Source: Oscillospiraceae bacterium (GTDB taxonomy: Bacteria > Bacillota > Clostridia > Oscillospirales > Oscillospiraceae). Taken from it: a stretch of 12,117 nucleotides of DNA. Of this stretch, positions 1 through 7,465 are shown piece by piece (within the stretch, counting starts at the first letter, position 1; the number at the start of each line of letters is the position of its first letter). The position numbers and the translations under genes were made by a program. Where the stretch lies: positions 1-12,117 of the forward strand of contig JAQXJQ010000025.1 in NCBI GenBank assembly GCA_029009035.1, given 5' to 3'. The notes under the pieces are model-generated. The model worked only from the letters and a program-made list of their open reading frames with translations. It was not told where the DNA came from and searched no databases.

Positions 1-786
1 GCCGCCATCACCGCGAAGATCGTTGCCTCCTGCCAATATGCCGTCACCGTGGCGAGCTATCTGGAGGTGCTGGAGGCCCTGGACGAGCCGGAAGAGAAGA
101 TCGAGCGGTACCGCACGCTGCTGGGCAATATCCGCCGCGCGGTGCGGGAGGAGTATGTTCGTGCGGACGGCACGGTGGAGGGCGACCTGCAGGGCCTCTA
201 TGTGATGGTGCTGTATGCCGGCGCCGTGGAGGGTGAGTTGGCCCAAAAGGTGGCTGACCGCCTGGCACGGCTCATCGAGGAAAACGGCGGCGGACTGGAT
301 GCCGGCTTTGTGTCCGTGCCCCACCTGCTGGATATGCTGGCTCAGAACGGACATGAGGATCTGGCGTGGAAACTCCTGTTTCGAACGGAAGCTCCCGGCT
401 GGCTCTATCAGGTGGAGCATGGGGCCACCAGTATGTGGGAGAACTGGAATGCCGTCCGCCCGGACGGTACGGTTACCACCAGCTCCATGAACCACTATGC
501 TCTGGGCTGTGTGGGCGACTGGATCTACCGACGCATCGGCGGACTGGTCCCTGTGGGCGCCGGCTGGAGTGAGATCATCTACGCGCCCGCCCTGAACTGC
601 GGCCTTGCATGGGCCTCCTGCAGCCATGTGACTCCCTATGGTCTTGCCGCCTGCGCATGGAAAGTGGAGGGCGGCAGGGGCGAGGTTGTCGTTACCGTAC
701 CTTACGGAGTGAAGGCCCGGGCATTCCTGCCCGACGGGGAGCGGGAGCTGAGCGCCGGCACCCACCGTATTGATGTAAAACTTTGA
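1..786 (+). CDS. GH78 alpha-L-rhamnosidase, C-terminal part (5' end outside window)
   Basis: The reading frame is open from base 1 and ends at TAG/TGA-type stop TGA (784-786), giving 261 residues of a longer protein. It matches the end of a GH78 alpha-L-rhamnosidase: the second half of the (alpha/alpha)6 barrel, then a small C-terminal beta-sandwich. The motif ATSMWENWNA (fragment residues about 141-150) aligns with ATTVWERWNS of the complete GH78 downstream. The Glu at fragment residue 147 is therefore the likely catalytic base. SSMNHYALGCVGDWIYRRIGG is the usual following barrel helix. The enzyme would release terminal L-rhamnose by inversion. It ends just after the beta-sandwich and lacks the helical tail seen on the second GH78. 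The next gene starts 16 bases later, so they are probably co-transcribed. Family is confident; substrate is unknown. The acid-residue motif lies upstream of the window and cannot be checked. Confidence 0.88.
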   Translation, partial: AAITAKIVASCQYAVTVASYLEVLEALDEPEEKIERYRTLLGNIRRAVREEYVRADGTVEGDLQGLYVMVLYAGAVEGELAQKVADRLARLIEENGGGLDAGFVSVPHLLDMLAQNGHEDLAWKLLFRTEAPGWLYQVEHGATSMWENWNAVRPDGTVTTSSMNHYALGCVGDWIYRRIGGLVPVGAGWSEIIYAPALNCGLAWASCSHVTPYGLAACAWKVEGGRGEVVVTVPYGVKARAFLPDGERELSAGTHRIDVKL

Positions 787-802
787 TTTGGAGGAAATTG
801 TG

Positions 803-1657
803 ATGGAGAAGCCCGATCTGAAAGAGATTTTTGCCTCCTTCTTTGCGTGGAAGGCAAAAGAGAACACCTGGTTCATCAGCTTTATGGGAGGGACCCAGTT
901 CCTGTACTTACTGGAGGGGGAGGAGAAAGCCCTGCTGGTGGACACCGGCTATGCCGTGGGCGGTCTGCGGGAGTTCGTGGAGAAGCTCACCGACAAGCCC
1001 ATTGAGGTGGTGAACACCCACTATCACCCCGACCACGCCGGCGGAAACGGCGAGTGGGAGCGGGTGATGATGAGCGCCGGTGCGCCCCTGGACTTCAAGA
1101 GCATGGCGCGGACGGTGGGCGATCCCAACGCACTGCCCCATCCCGACTATGAAAAGGTCTATCTGGAGGACGGCGATACCATTGATCTGGGCGGCAGAGT
1201 GGTGGAGGTGCTCCGTGTAGAGGACGCCCACAGCCACTCAAGCCTGTATCTGCTGGACCGCACCGAGCGCCTCATCATCATGGGCGATGAGATGGACGCG
1301 TGGCAGGTCATGATGTTCGAAAACTCCAACGATCCGGAGCTGAAGAAGAACTATACCCAGGATCAACTGCTTCGGAGTTTCCGCCGCAATCTGATGCGGG
1401 TGAAGAGCCTGGACAGCGAGTACGATTGGCTGCTGGGCAACCACAACGGCTCCCCTCTGGCCAAGAGCTATCTGGATGACTTCATTGAGCTGGTGGATCA
1501 TATCTACATCGGCGATGTGACCGTGGAGGATAAGCTGAACCACAAGTATGTGGAGATGGACCCCAGAAATCAGGACTTGTGCCGCATCCGCTGGAAGAAG
1601 GCCAGCATTTTTGCCCGCAGGCCGGAGATCGACCTGCTGCTGGGCAGCGGGAAGTAA
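803..1657 (+). CDS. MBL-fold metallohydrolase (glyoxalase II-like superfamily)
   Basis: A 284-residue protein of the metallo-beta-lactamase fold. Zinc-site motifs are visible in order: HYHPDH (H73, H75, D77, H78), an AHSHSS segment (H143 best fits the usual GHTxGS histidine, H145 is an alternative), GDEMD (D162), and GNHN (H214). This is a full set for a dinuclear metal hydrolase. Family members cleave thioesters, lactones, phosphodiesters or other activated bonds, and the sequence does not say which. The ATG at 803 is chosen because GGAGG (790-794) sits 8 bases ahead; an in-frame TTG at 788 overlaps that site and GTG at 800 would be too close. There is no signal peptide, so it is cytoplasmic. 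Its place between a rhamnosidase and a carrier suggests it processes an intermediate or aglycone of the glycoside pathway, which is inference. After the last ligand there is a C-terminal extension of about 65 residues. Confidence 0.85.
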   Translation: MEKPDLKEIFASFFAWKAKENTWFISFMGGTQFLYLLEGEEKALLVDTGYAVGGLREFVEKLTDKPIEVVNTHYHPDHAGGNGEWERVMMSAGAPLDFKSMARTVGDPNALPHPDYEKVYLEDGDTIDLGGRVVEVLRVEDAHSHSSLYLLDRTERLIIMGDEMDAWQVMMFENSNDPELKKNYTQDQLLRSFRRNLMRVKSLDSEYDWLLGNHNGSPLAKSYLDDFIELVDHIYIGDVTVEDKLNHKYVEMDPRNQDLCRIRWKKASIFARRPEIDLLLGSGK

Positions 1658-1675
1658 GGAAGCGGAGGACGCGGT

Positions 1676-2590
1676 ATGGAATTGATGGGAACGCTGCTGC
1701 GGCAGATCGTGATCATGTTTGCGCTGATGTTTTTGGGCGCGGGCTTATTTAAAGCCGGAAAAATCAGCAGGGAAGGGACCAAGTCCATCGGAAACATCCT
1801 GGTCTGTGTGGTCATGCCGGCTGTGGTCATCAAGGCGTTTATGCGGGAATTTTCCCCGGAGCGGCTCAAAGGGCTGCTCATTGCGTTCCTTGTTTCGCTG
1901 GCGGCATTGGTACTGTCCATAGCGGTGTCGACGCTCTGTTTCAAAAAACACCCCATTGAGGTGTTCGGAACTTCCTTTTCCAATGCAGGTTTTTTGGGAA
2001 TTCCCATGATCGCCGCGGTATTTGGGGATGAGGCGGTGTTTTACGCTTCCTCCTTTGTGGCACTGCTGAACATCCTGCAGTGGACCTACGGTGTGTTCAT
2101 GATCACCGGGGACAAAAAGCAGATCTCCCCCAAACGGATCCTCTGCAATCCCGTGACCCTGGGCCTGGTGGTGGGACTCATCCTGTTTCTGATCCCGGTG
2201 GAGCTGCCCTCCCTGGTCACCGGAACGGTGAAGTATCTGGCGGATCTGAATGCGCCGCTTGCCATGTTCAGCATCGGCACCTATCTGGCACAGCTGAAGG
2301 TGAAGGAGATCTTCAACGACAAAACCGCCTATCTCAGCACGCTGGTTCGTCTGGTTGTCATCCCGCTGCTCACGGTTGGTCTGCTCTCCCTCGTGCCGGC
2401 AAGCCTGATGTCCATCCGTTTGGCTGTGCTGGTGGTGGCCGCCGCGCCTGTGGGTTCCAATGTGGCGATCTTTGCCCAACTCCATAACAAGAATTACACC
2501 CAGGCAGTGAAAAGTATCTGCCTGAGTACCCTTTGCTGTATTGTGACCATTCCCCTCATCGTGGGATTGGCGCAGTTTCTTTGGAGGTAG
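1676..2590 (+). CDS. AEC-family (auxin efflux carrier) membrane transporter
   Basis: A 304-residue, very hydrophobic protein with about ten predicted membrane segments in two halves, as expected for the AEC/bile-acid-arsenite-riboflavin type carriers (family length about 300-320). Family signatures are SNAGFLGIPM (residues 102-111), NPVTLGLVVGL (158-168), LNAPLAMFSIG (191-201) and AAPVGSNVAIFA (256-267). The short charged loop around residues 145-155 separates the halves. Bacterial members are mostly linked to malate, malonate and other organic anions; the plant-hormone name is only a homology label. GGAGG (1664-1668) lies 7 bases before the ATG. The gene starts 18 bases after the MBL hydrolase and ends 3 bases before the GH78 gene, so translational coupling is likely. 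Within this operon it could export an organic acid or aglycone released by the glycosidases, or import an acidic glycoside. The direction and substrate are not shown by the sequence. Confidence 0.87.
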   Translation: MELMGTLLRQIVIMFALMFLGAGLFKAGKISREGTKSIGNILVCVVMPAVVIKAFMREFSPERLKGLLIAFLVSLAALVLSIAVSTLCFKKHPIEVFGTSFSNAGFLGIPMIAAVFGDEAVFYASSFVALLNILQWTYGVFMITGDKKQISPKRILCNPVTLGLVVGLILFLIPVELPSLVTGTVKYLADLNAPLAMFSIGTYLAQLKVKEIFNDKTAYLSTLVRLVVIPLLTVGLLSLVPASLMSIRLAVLVVAAAPVGSNVAIFAQLHNKNYTQAVKSICLSTLCCIVTIPLIVGLAQFLWR

Positions 2591-2593
2591 TCG

Positions 2594-5314
2594 ATGGTCA
2601 TTTCCAATATCAAGATCAACGCTCTTACAGAGCCCATGGGATACCGCTTTGAGGACAGCATCAGCGTGAGCTGGCTCACAGAGCATGCCGCCGGAAAGCG
2701 GCAGACCGACGCCCTTGTGCGTATCCGTTCCGACCGGGGAGTTGAGGCGGAGCGGCGGGGAGCGCAGCTGTGCTGCGGCGGCGTGAGCTTCACGCTTCCG
2801 CTGCGTCCCCGCACCCGATACACCGTGGAGGTCTCCGTCACCGACGAGACCGGGGACAGTGCGGTGGGCATGAGCCGGTTTGAGACCGGCAAGCTGGACG
2901 AGCCATGGCAGGGGCACTGGATCGGCCCCGACGCCGGGTGCGCATTTCATCCTGTGCTGGTAAAAGAGTTCTCCGCCCGGGGGGTGGAGGAGGGCAGGAT
3001 CTATCTCTGCGGTCTCGGCCTGTATGAGGCCTATCTCAACGGCGAAAAGATCGGCGACGACTGCCTTGCCCCCTTTGTCAGCGACTATCATCACGAAATT
3101 CAATATCAGACCTATGATATTTCCCCCCTTCTGCGGGAGAAAAACCGGTTGGAGGTCTATCTGGGTGACGGCTGGTATAAGGGCGCCTTCGGCATTCAGG
3201 GTCAGCGTGCCTATTTCGGTGACCGCTATGCCCTCATGGCTGAGGTGTGGCTGGACGGGAGCCTGGCCGTCTGCACCGATGAGAGCTGGCAGTACCGCGG
3301 CTCCGATATCTCCTTCAGCGGCATTTATGACGGCGAGGGACTTGACCGCCTGATGTGGGCTGAAAAGGAAAATCCCTTGCTGCCTGTTGAGGGCGTGGAG
3401 ATCGGCGCGCCTCTGGTGGAACGGCTCAGCCCGCCTTTGCGCTTGGTGGACCGGCTGCCTGTCCGGGAGGTGCTCCATACTCCCGCCGGAGAAACGGTGC
3501 TGGACTTCGGCCAGAACCATGCAGGATGGATCGAGATGCGCGTCTGTCAGAGCGCCGGAACGGAGATCGTGCTGGAGTGCGGGGAGATCCTCCAGCAGGG
3601 AAACTTCTATCGGGACAACTACCGGGGAGCCAAAGCCCGGTTTGTCTACCGCTCCGATGGGCGGGAGGAGACGGTGCGTCAGCACTTTACCTTCTTCGGC
3701 TTCCGGTATGTCCGGGTCACCGGATGGGTCGGAGATGTGAAGGCGGATGACTTTACTGCTCTTGTCCTGTGCTCCGATTTGGAGCGCACCGGCTATCTGG
3801 AGATCGGCAATGCCAAGGTGGACCGGCTCTACCGGAATGTGGTATGGGGTCAGCTGTCCAATTTCCTGGATATGCCCACCGACTGTCCACAGCGGGATGA
3901 GCGCCTGGGTTGGACAGGGGATGCCCAGGTCTTTTCCCCCACCGCCAGCTACAACATGGATACCCGCGCCTTTTACCGCAAGTTCCTTCACGACCTGCGT
4001 GGGGAGCAGATACACTACGGAAAAGGCGGCGTTCCCAGCTATTTCCCCAGCATGGGGGACTTTTCCGTCAGCTCTATCTGGGGTGACGCGGCCACCTTTA
4101 TTCCCCGCACGCTTGCCGATTTTTATGACGATCCCGCGATGATGGCGGAGTGCTACCCGCTGATGAAGGACTGGGTGGACTATGTGGAGCGCCAAAGTCA
4201 CAACGGCCTCTTCGACACCGGGTTCACCTTCGGCGATTGGCTGGCGCAGGACGGCCTGACCCCCCAGAGCTTCAAGGGCGGGACCGACGATGTGTTCCTC
4301 TCCAGCGCCTATGCCTGCGAAAGCGCCCGTATTGTGAGCGAGTTCGCACATCGGCTGGGACGGAAGGAGGAGGCGGAGCACTACCGGGCACTGAGCGCAG
4401 TGATACGAAGGGCTGTCATAGAAAACTACTTTACACCATCCGGCCGGTTGTCCGTGGATACCCAGGCCGCCTATATCGTGGCGCTGAAGTTCGGCCTGTG
4501 CGAGCACCGGGATGTGGTGCTGGAGCAGTTCCGCCGCCGCCTGCAGTACGACCACTACCGCATCCGCTGCGGCTTTGTGGGCGCGCCCCTCATCTGTACG
4601 GTGCTGGCGGAAAACGGCATGACCGATCTGGCCTACGAGCTTCTGTTGGGAGAGGACTGTCCCGGCTGGCTGTATGCGGTGAATTTGGGCGCCACCACCG
4701 TTTGGGAGCGCTGGAACAGCATGCTGGAGGACGGCACCTGTTCGGGGACCGGCATGAACAGCTTCAACCACTACAGCTACGGCAGCGTGGCGGAGTTCCT
4801 CTATGGTTATGCCGCCGGCATCCGCCGGAGCGAGCAGGGCTTCCGTCATGCAATCATCGCGCCCCAGCCCCATGTTCGGCTCGGTTGGGTGAAGGGAAGC
4901 TACCGTTCCACTGAGGGCGAATATGCCTGCCGTTGGGAGATCTGTCCCGACGGACGGTTTCGGATGGCGGTGGATGTGCCGTTTAACTGTACGGCGGAAA
5001 TCACCCTTCCCCAAAGCGGCCGGGCGCCCTTCACCGTGGAGGCCGGTCACTATGAGTACGACTACATCCCGGAGGAGGACCTGCGCTGTCTCTACGGTTG
5101 GAGCAGCCGCCTTGGACAGCTTGCGGGCGATCGGGAGGCCGTCGATGCGCTGGTGGAGCACACGCCGCAGCTTGCGGGAGTTCTGCAGGAGGGCGGCGAG
5201 ATGATCTGGCTCACCTTTGACCAGCTTCAGCACAATTTCTTCATGGGCCTTAACCCGGACAATGTGGGGAAGACGGTGGAGAAGCTGAAAAAGCTGACTG
5301 TACAGGAGGTGTGA
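2594..5314 (+). CDS. GH78 alpha-L-rhamnosidase, complete, with extra C-terminal helical tail
   Basis: A 906-residue inverting alpha-L-rhamnosidase. Domain order: N-terminal beta-sandwich domains (about 1-360, including the GLGLYEAYLNGEKIGDD and DFGQNHAGW segments typical of the family), the (alpha/alpha)6 catalytic barrel (about 380-745), a C-terminal beta-sandwich (about 750-825), and a tail of about 75 residues. The hallmark motif DCPQRDERLGWTGD spans 430-443; E436 is the likely general acid, with D430 and D443 as partner acids. GDWLAQDG is around D548. ATTVWERWNS gives E705 as the likely base. There is no signal peptide, so it acts in the cytoplasm on small rhamnosides. GGAGG (2583-2587) is 6 bases before the ATG. 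It is only distantly similar to the GH78 at the left edge, so the two probably differ in linkage or aglycone preference. The exact rhamnoside substrate cannot be read from the sequence. Confidence 0.93.
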   Translation: MVISNIKINALTEPMGYRFEDSISVSWLTEHAAGKRQTDALVRIRSDRGVEAERRGAQLCCGGVSFTLPLRPRTRYTVEVSVTDETGDSAVGMSRFETGKLDEPWQGHWIGPDAGCAFHPVLVKEFSARGVEEGRIYLCGLGLYEAYLNGEKIGDDCLAPFVSDYHHEIQYQTYDISPLLREKNRLEVYLGDGWYKGAFGIQGQRAYFGDRYALMAEVWLDGSLAVCTDESWQYRGSDISFSGIYDGEGLDRLMWAEKENPLLPVEGVEIGAPLVERLSPPLRLVDRLPVREVLHTPAGETVLDFGQNHAGWIEMRVCQSAGTEIVLECGEILQQGNFYRDNYRGAKARFVYRSDGREETVRQHFTFFGFRYVRVTGWVGDVKADDFTALVLCSDLERTGYLEIGNAKVDRLYRNVVWGQLSNFLDMPTDCPQRDERLGWTGDAQVFSPTASYNMDTRAFYRKFLHDLRGEQIHYGKGGVPSYFPSMGDFSVSSIWGDAATFIPRTLADFYDDPAMMAECYPLMKDWVDYVERQSHNGLFDTGFTFGDWLAQDGLTPQSFKGGTDDVFLSSAYACESARIVSEFAHRLGRKEEAEHYRALSAVIRRAVIENYFTPSGRLSVDTQAAYIVALKFGLCEHRDVVLEQFRRRLQYDHYRIRCGFVGAPLICTVLAENGMTDLAYELLLGEDCPGWLYAVNLGATTVWERWNSMLEDGTCSGTGMNSFNHYSYGSVAEFLYGYAAGIRRSEQGFRHAIIAPQPHVRLGWVKGSYRSTEGEYACRWEICPDGRFRMAVDVPFNCTAEITLPQSGRAPFTVEAGHYEYDYIPEEDLRCLYGWSSRLGQLAGDREAVDALVEHTPQLAGVLQEGGEMIWLTFDQLQHNFFMGLNPDNVGKTVEKLKKLTVQEV

Positions 5315-5321
5315 AGTATAT

Positions 5322-6212
5322 ATGCTTGCCAAAGAAGTGAATGTCCGAGACCCATTTGTACTGCCGTGGGGTGGAAAGTATTACCTCTACGGGACCCGCA
5401 GCGCCACCTGTTGGGGTCCTGCGGAGGGGTTTGACTGCTATGTCAGCGAGGACCTGGAGCATTGGGACGGCCCGGTGGAGGTCTTCCGCCGGGAGCCGGA
5501 CTTCTGGGCGGTGCAGAACTACTGGGCGCCGGAGTGCTATTTTTACAAAGGCGAGTTCTGCCTCATCACCACGCTGGGAGATGCCCGGGGGCAAAAGAGC
5601 GTCAACTTGCTGAAGTCGGACTCCCCCTTGGGCCCGTTCCGGTATGTGAGCCGGCTGACCGATCCCGCCGAATACGCCATTGACGGCACCCTCTGGTTTG
5701 AGGGGGAGGAGCCTTGGCTGGTCTACTCCAGATCTTTTGAGAGCGGTGGAATGAGTGAAATGCGGGCGGTGAAGCTGTTCCACGACCTTGTGGAAGCGGT
5801 GGAGCCGCCGGTGACCCTCTTTTCCCCGGCGGAAGCCCCATGGGCCAGGCCTTTTCCCTGGGCGAAGGAGGAGTTTGGCCTTGATGGGCCGGTGTATTTC
5901 ACCGACGGCCCGGGTATGTACCCTATGAAAAACGGAAAGCTGGCCATGATCTGGTCCGGTTGGAGCGATCACGGCTATGCCGTTGGGGTGGCCCTGTCCC
6001 CGACGGGGAATATCTCAGGACCCTGGGAGCAGCAGTCGGAGCTTTTGTTCCCCCGTGACGGCGGACACGGAATGTACTTCACCCGCTTTGACGGTACGCC
6101 GGTCTATGTGCTCCACTACCCCAACGACAAGGAGAAGGAGCACCCTGTGTTTTACCGCCTGGAGGAGCAGGGGGATACCCTGCAGCTGGAGGCGGCGGAC
6201 GGATCTGTATAA
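5322..6212 (+). CDS. GH43-type five-bladed beta-propeller glycosidase
   Basis: A 296-residue protein with the layout of GH43/clan F glycosidases (beta-xylosidase, alpha-L-arabinofuranosidase and related activities). VRDPFV places the usual base at D10; NYWAPECYFYKGEF (66-79) is the family's WAPE strand; AIDGTLWFEGEEPWLVYS carries the usual pKa-modulating D121; TDGPGMYPMKNGKLAMIWS (194-212) is where the general acid Glu of typical GH43 enzymes sits, but here the aligned residue appears to be D195. GGHGM gives H249, the family's central-cavity His. It is a bare propeller with no added carbohydrate-binding domain and no signal peptide. AGGAGG (5304-5309) lies inside the end of the GH78 gene, 12 bases before the ATG, slightly far but with no other start in frame. 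It probably trims pentose from the same imported glycoside. The substrate is not determined. Confidence 0.85.
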   Translation: MLAKEVNVRDPFVLPWGGKYYLYGTRSATCWGPAEGFDCYVSEDLEHWDGPVEVFRREPDFWAVQNYWAPECYFYKGEFCLITTLGDARGQKSVNLLKSDSPLGPFRYVSRLTDPAEYAIDGTLWFEGEEPWLVYSRSFESGGMSEMRAVKLFHDLVEAVEPPVTLFSPAEAPWARPFPWAKEEFGLDGPVYFTDGPGMYPMKNGKLAMIWSGWSDHGYAVGVALSPTGNISGPWEQQSELLFPRDGGHGMYFTRFDGTPVYVLHYPNDKEKEHPVFYRLEEQGDTLQLEAADGSV

Positions 6213-6267
6213 GTGCGGTCCCATCAACAACGGATCGCGGTTGATAATTGAAGGAGGAAAACAAACT

Positions 6268-7452
6268 ATGAAAGCAGCGTATATTGCAATGGGAGCCACC
6301 GGCCATGTTCTGGCCTCTCTGCCCATGATCGGTGAGATGGTGAAAAAGGGCGTTGAGGTCACTTACTTCGCCCCTGAGCAGTACCGCGGTCAGGTGGAGC
6401 TGATGGGCGCCAAGCACGCGCCTACCCCCGTGGTCGCCGCAGGGGAGAGCGTGGAGGGCGGCGACGACTTCATTGCCGGTATCCCTCTGGTGTTTCTGGG
6501 CGAGGCCGCCGGCGTCATCGACCACATCATGCCCGTTCTGGAGGCTGACCGCCCCGATGTGATCATCGCCGATTCTCTGGCTCTGGCCGGCCGTCTGGCT
6601 GCCAGCAAGCTGGGCCTGCCTCTGGTGAATATGTACACCAGTTTTGCCAACAGCGAGGCCTTTTCCATTTGCCGCTTCTGGCCCAAGTATGACGATACCC
6701 ACCCCGCCCGCGCCAAGGCGCTGGAGATCGCCCGGGGCCTGCAGGAGCGCTTCGGCGGCCCTCTGCTGACTCTGGAGCAGATCTTCGACTATCAGGGCTC
6801 CGGCGACTACAATGTGGTCACCGTTAACCGCGGCTTCCATCCCGCAGCGGAGACCTTCCCCGCAAACTTCTTCTTTGCCGGTCCCCAGATCGCGCCCCGT
6901 GACGGCGACGGCAGCTGGAAGGCTCCCGACAACGGCAAGCCTCTGCTGTACACCTCTCTCGGGTCTCTCTTCAACAACTGGCCCCAGTTCTACACCATGC
7001 TTTTTGAGGTGGTGAAGGATATGGACATCAATGTGCTGTGCTCCATCGGTAAGACCATCAAGGCCGAGGACCTGGGTGAGATCCCCGCCAATGTACAGGT
7101 CATGGCCTTTACCCCTCAGCTGGAGGTGCTGTCCAAGACCGATTATTTCATCACCCACGCCGGAATCGGCAGCGTCATGGAGGCACTCTATTACGGTGTT
7201 TCCTTTGTTGCCATTCCCCAGATGGATGAGCAGGAGTTCACCGCGGGCCGCATGAAGGAGCTGGGCCTCACCAGCGCCGTCCTCTCCCGCGCCACCACCA
7301 CCGTGGAGTCCCTCCGTGCCGCCCTCAATGAGTTGGTGAGCAACCCTGAGTACAGAAACAATGCCCGTGCCATGGCAGAGGAAATTCACAACGAGGGCGG
7401 CTGTGAGCGTGCGGCTCAGGCTGTCATCGACTACATGAGCACCTTGAAGTGA
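6268..7452 (+). CDS. GT1-family glycosyltransferase (macrolide glycosyltransferase-like, MGT)
   Basis: A 394-residue GT-B fold enzyme like YjiC/OleD-type bacterial glycosyltransferases, which move a sugar from a nucleotide donor to hydroxyls of small hydrophobic acceptors such as macrolides and flavonoids. Visible features: GATGHVLASLP with the probable catalytic base H13; D102 in IIADSLALAG as the partner acid; LLYTSLGSLFNN (226-237) starting the donor domain; FTPQLEVL (281-288); and the donor-binding signature THAGIGSVMEAL (296-307) followed by IPQMDEQEFTAGRM. Length fits the family (about 390-420). The ATG at 6268 has AAGGAGG (6251-6257) at 10 bases; the frame stays open upstream into the GH43 gene, but that stretch is low-quality shadow. 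Codon choice looks unlike its neighbours, with more CCT, TCT, GCT and CTG, which suggests high expression or a separate origin. It lies 55 bases after GH43 and 13 before GH2. The acceptor is unknown. Confidence 0.9.
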   Translation: MKAAYIAMGATGHVLASLPMIGEMVKKGVEVTYFAPEQYRGQVELMGAKHAPTPVVAAGESVEGGDDFIAGIPLVFLGEAAGVIDHIMPVLEADRPDVIIADSLALAGRLAASKLGLPLVNMYTSFANSEAFSICRFWPKYDDTHPARAKALEIARGLQERFGGPLLTLEQIFDYQGSGDYNVVTVNRGFHPAAETFPANFFFAGPQIAPRDGDGSWKAPDNGKPLLYTSLGSLFNNWPQFYTMLFEVVKDMDINVLCSIGKTIKAEDLGEIPANVQVMAFTPQLEVLSKTDYFITHAGIGSVMEALYYGVSFVAIPQMDEQEFTAGRMKELGLTSAVLSRATTTVESLRAALNELVSNPEYRNNARAMAEEIHNEGGCERAAQAVIDYMSTLK

Positions 7453-7465
7453 GAGGAGCGGCCCG

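Noticed and set aside
788..802. TTG start for the first MBL protein
   Set aside because: The TTG overlaps the GGAGG that serves the ATG at 803, and it has no ribosome binding site of its own.
1745..5332. Very long (about 1195 codon) open frame on the - strand under the AEC and GH78 genes
   Set aside because: It lies opposite two well-supported genes in the frame that mirrors their GC-rich third positions. The translation is rich in His, Gln and Gly with no recognisable domain, as expected of a shadow frame.
6223..6245. ATCAAC/GTTGAT inverted repeat between GH43 and the glycosyltransferase, considered as a terminator or riboswitch
   Set aside because: Only six paired bases around an 11-base loop, with no T-run; too weak to call.
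5977..6267. N-terminal extension of the glycosyltransferase by 97 residues
   Set aside because: It overlaps the end of GH43, its translation is Arg/Ser/Cys-rich shadow, and GT1 enzymes begin with the strand that starts at 6268, which has an excellent ribosome binding site.
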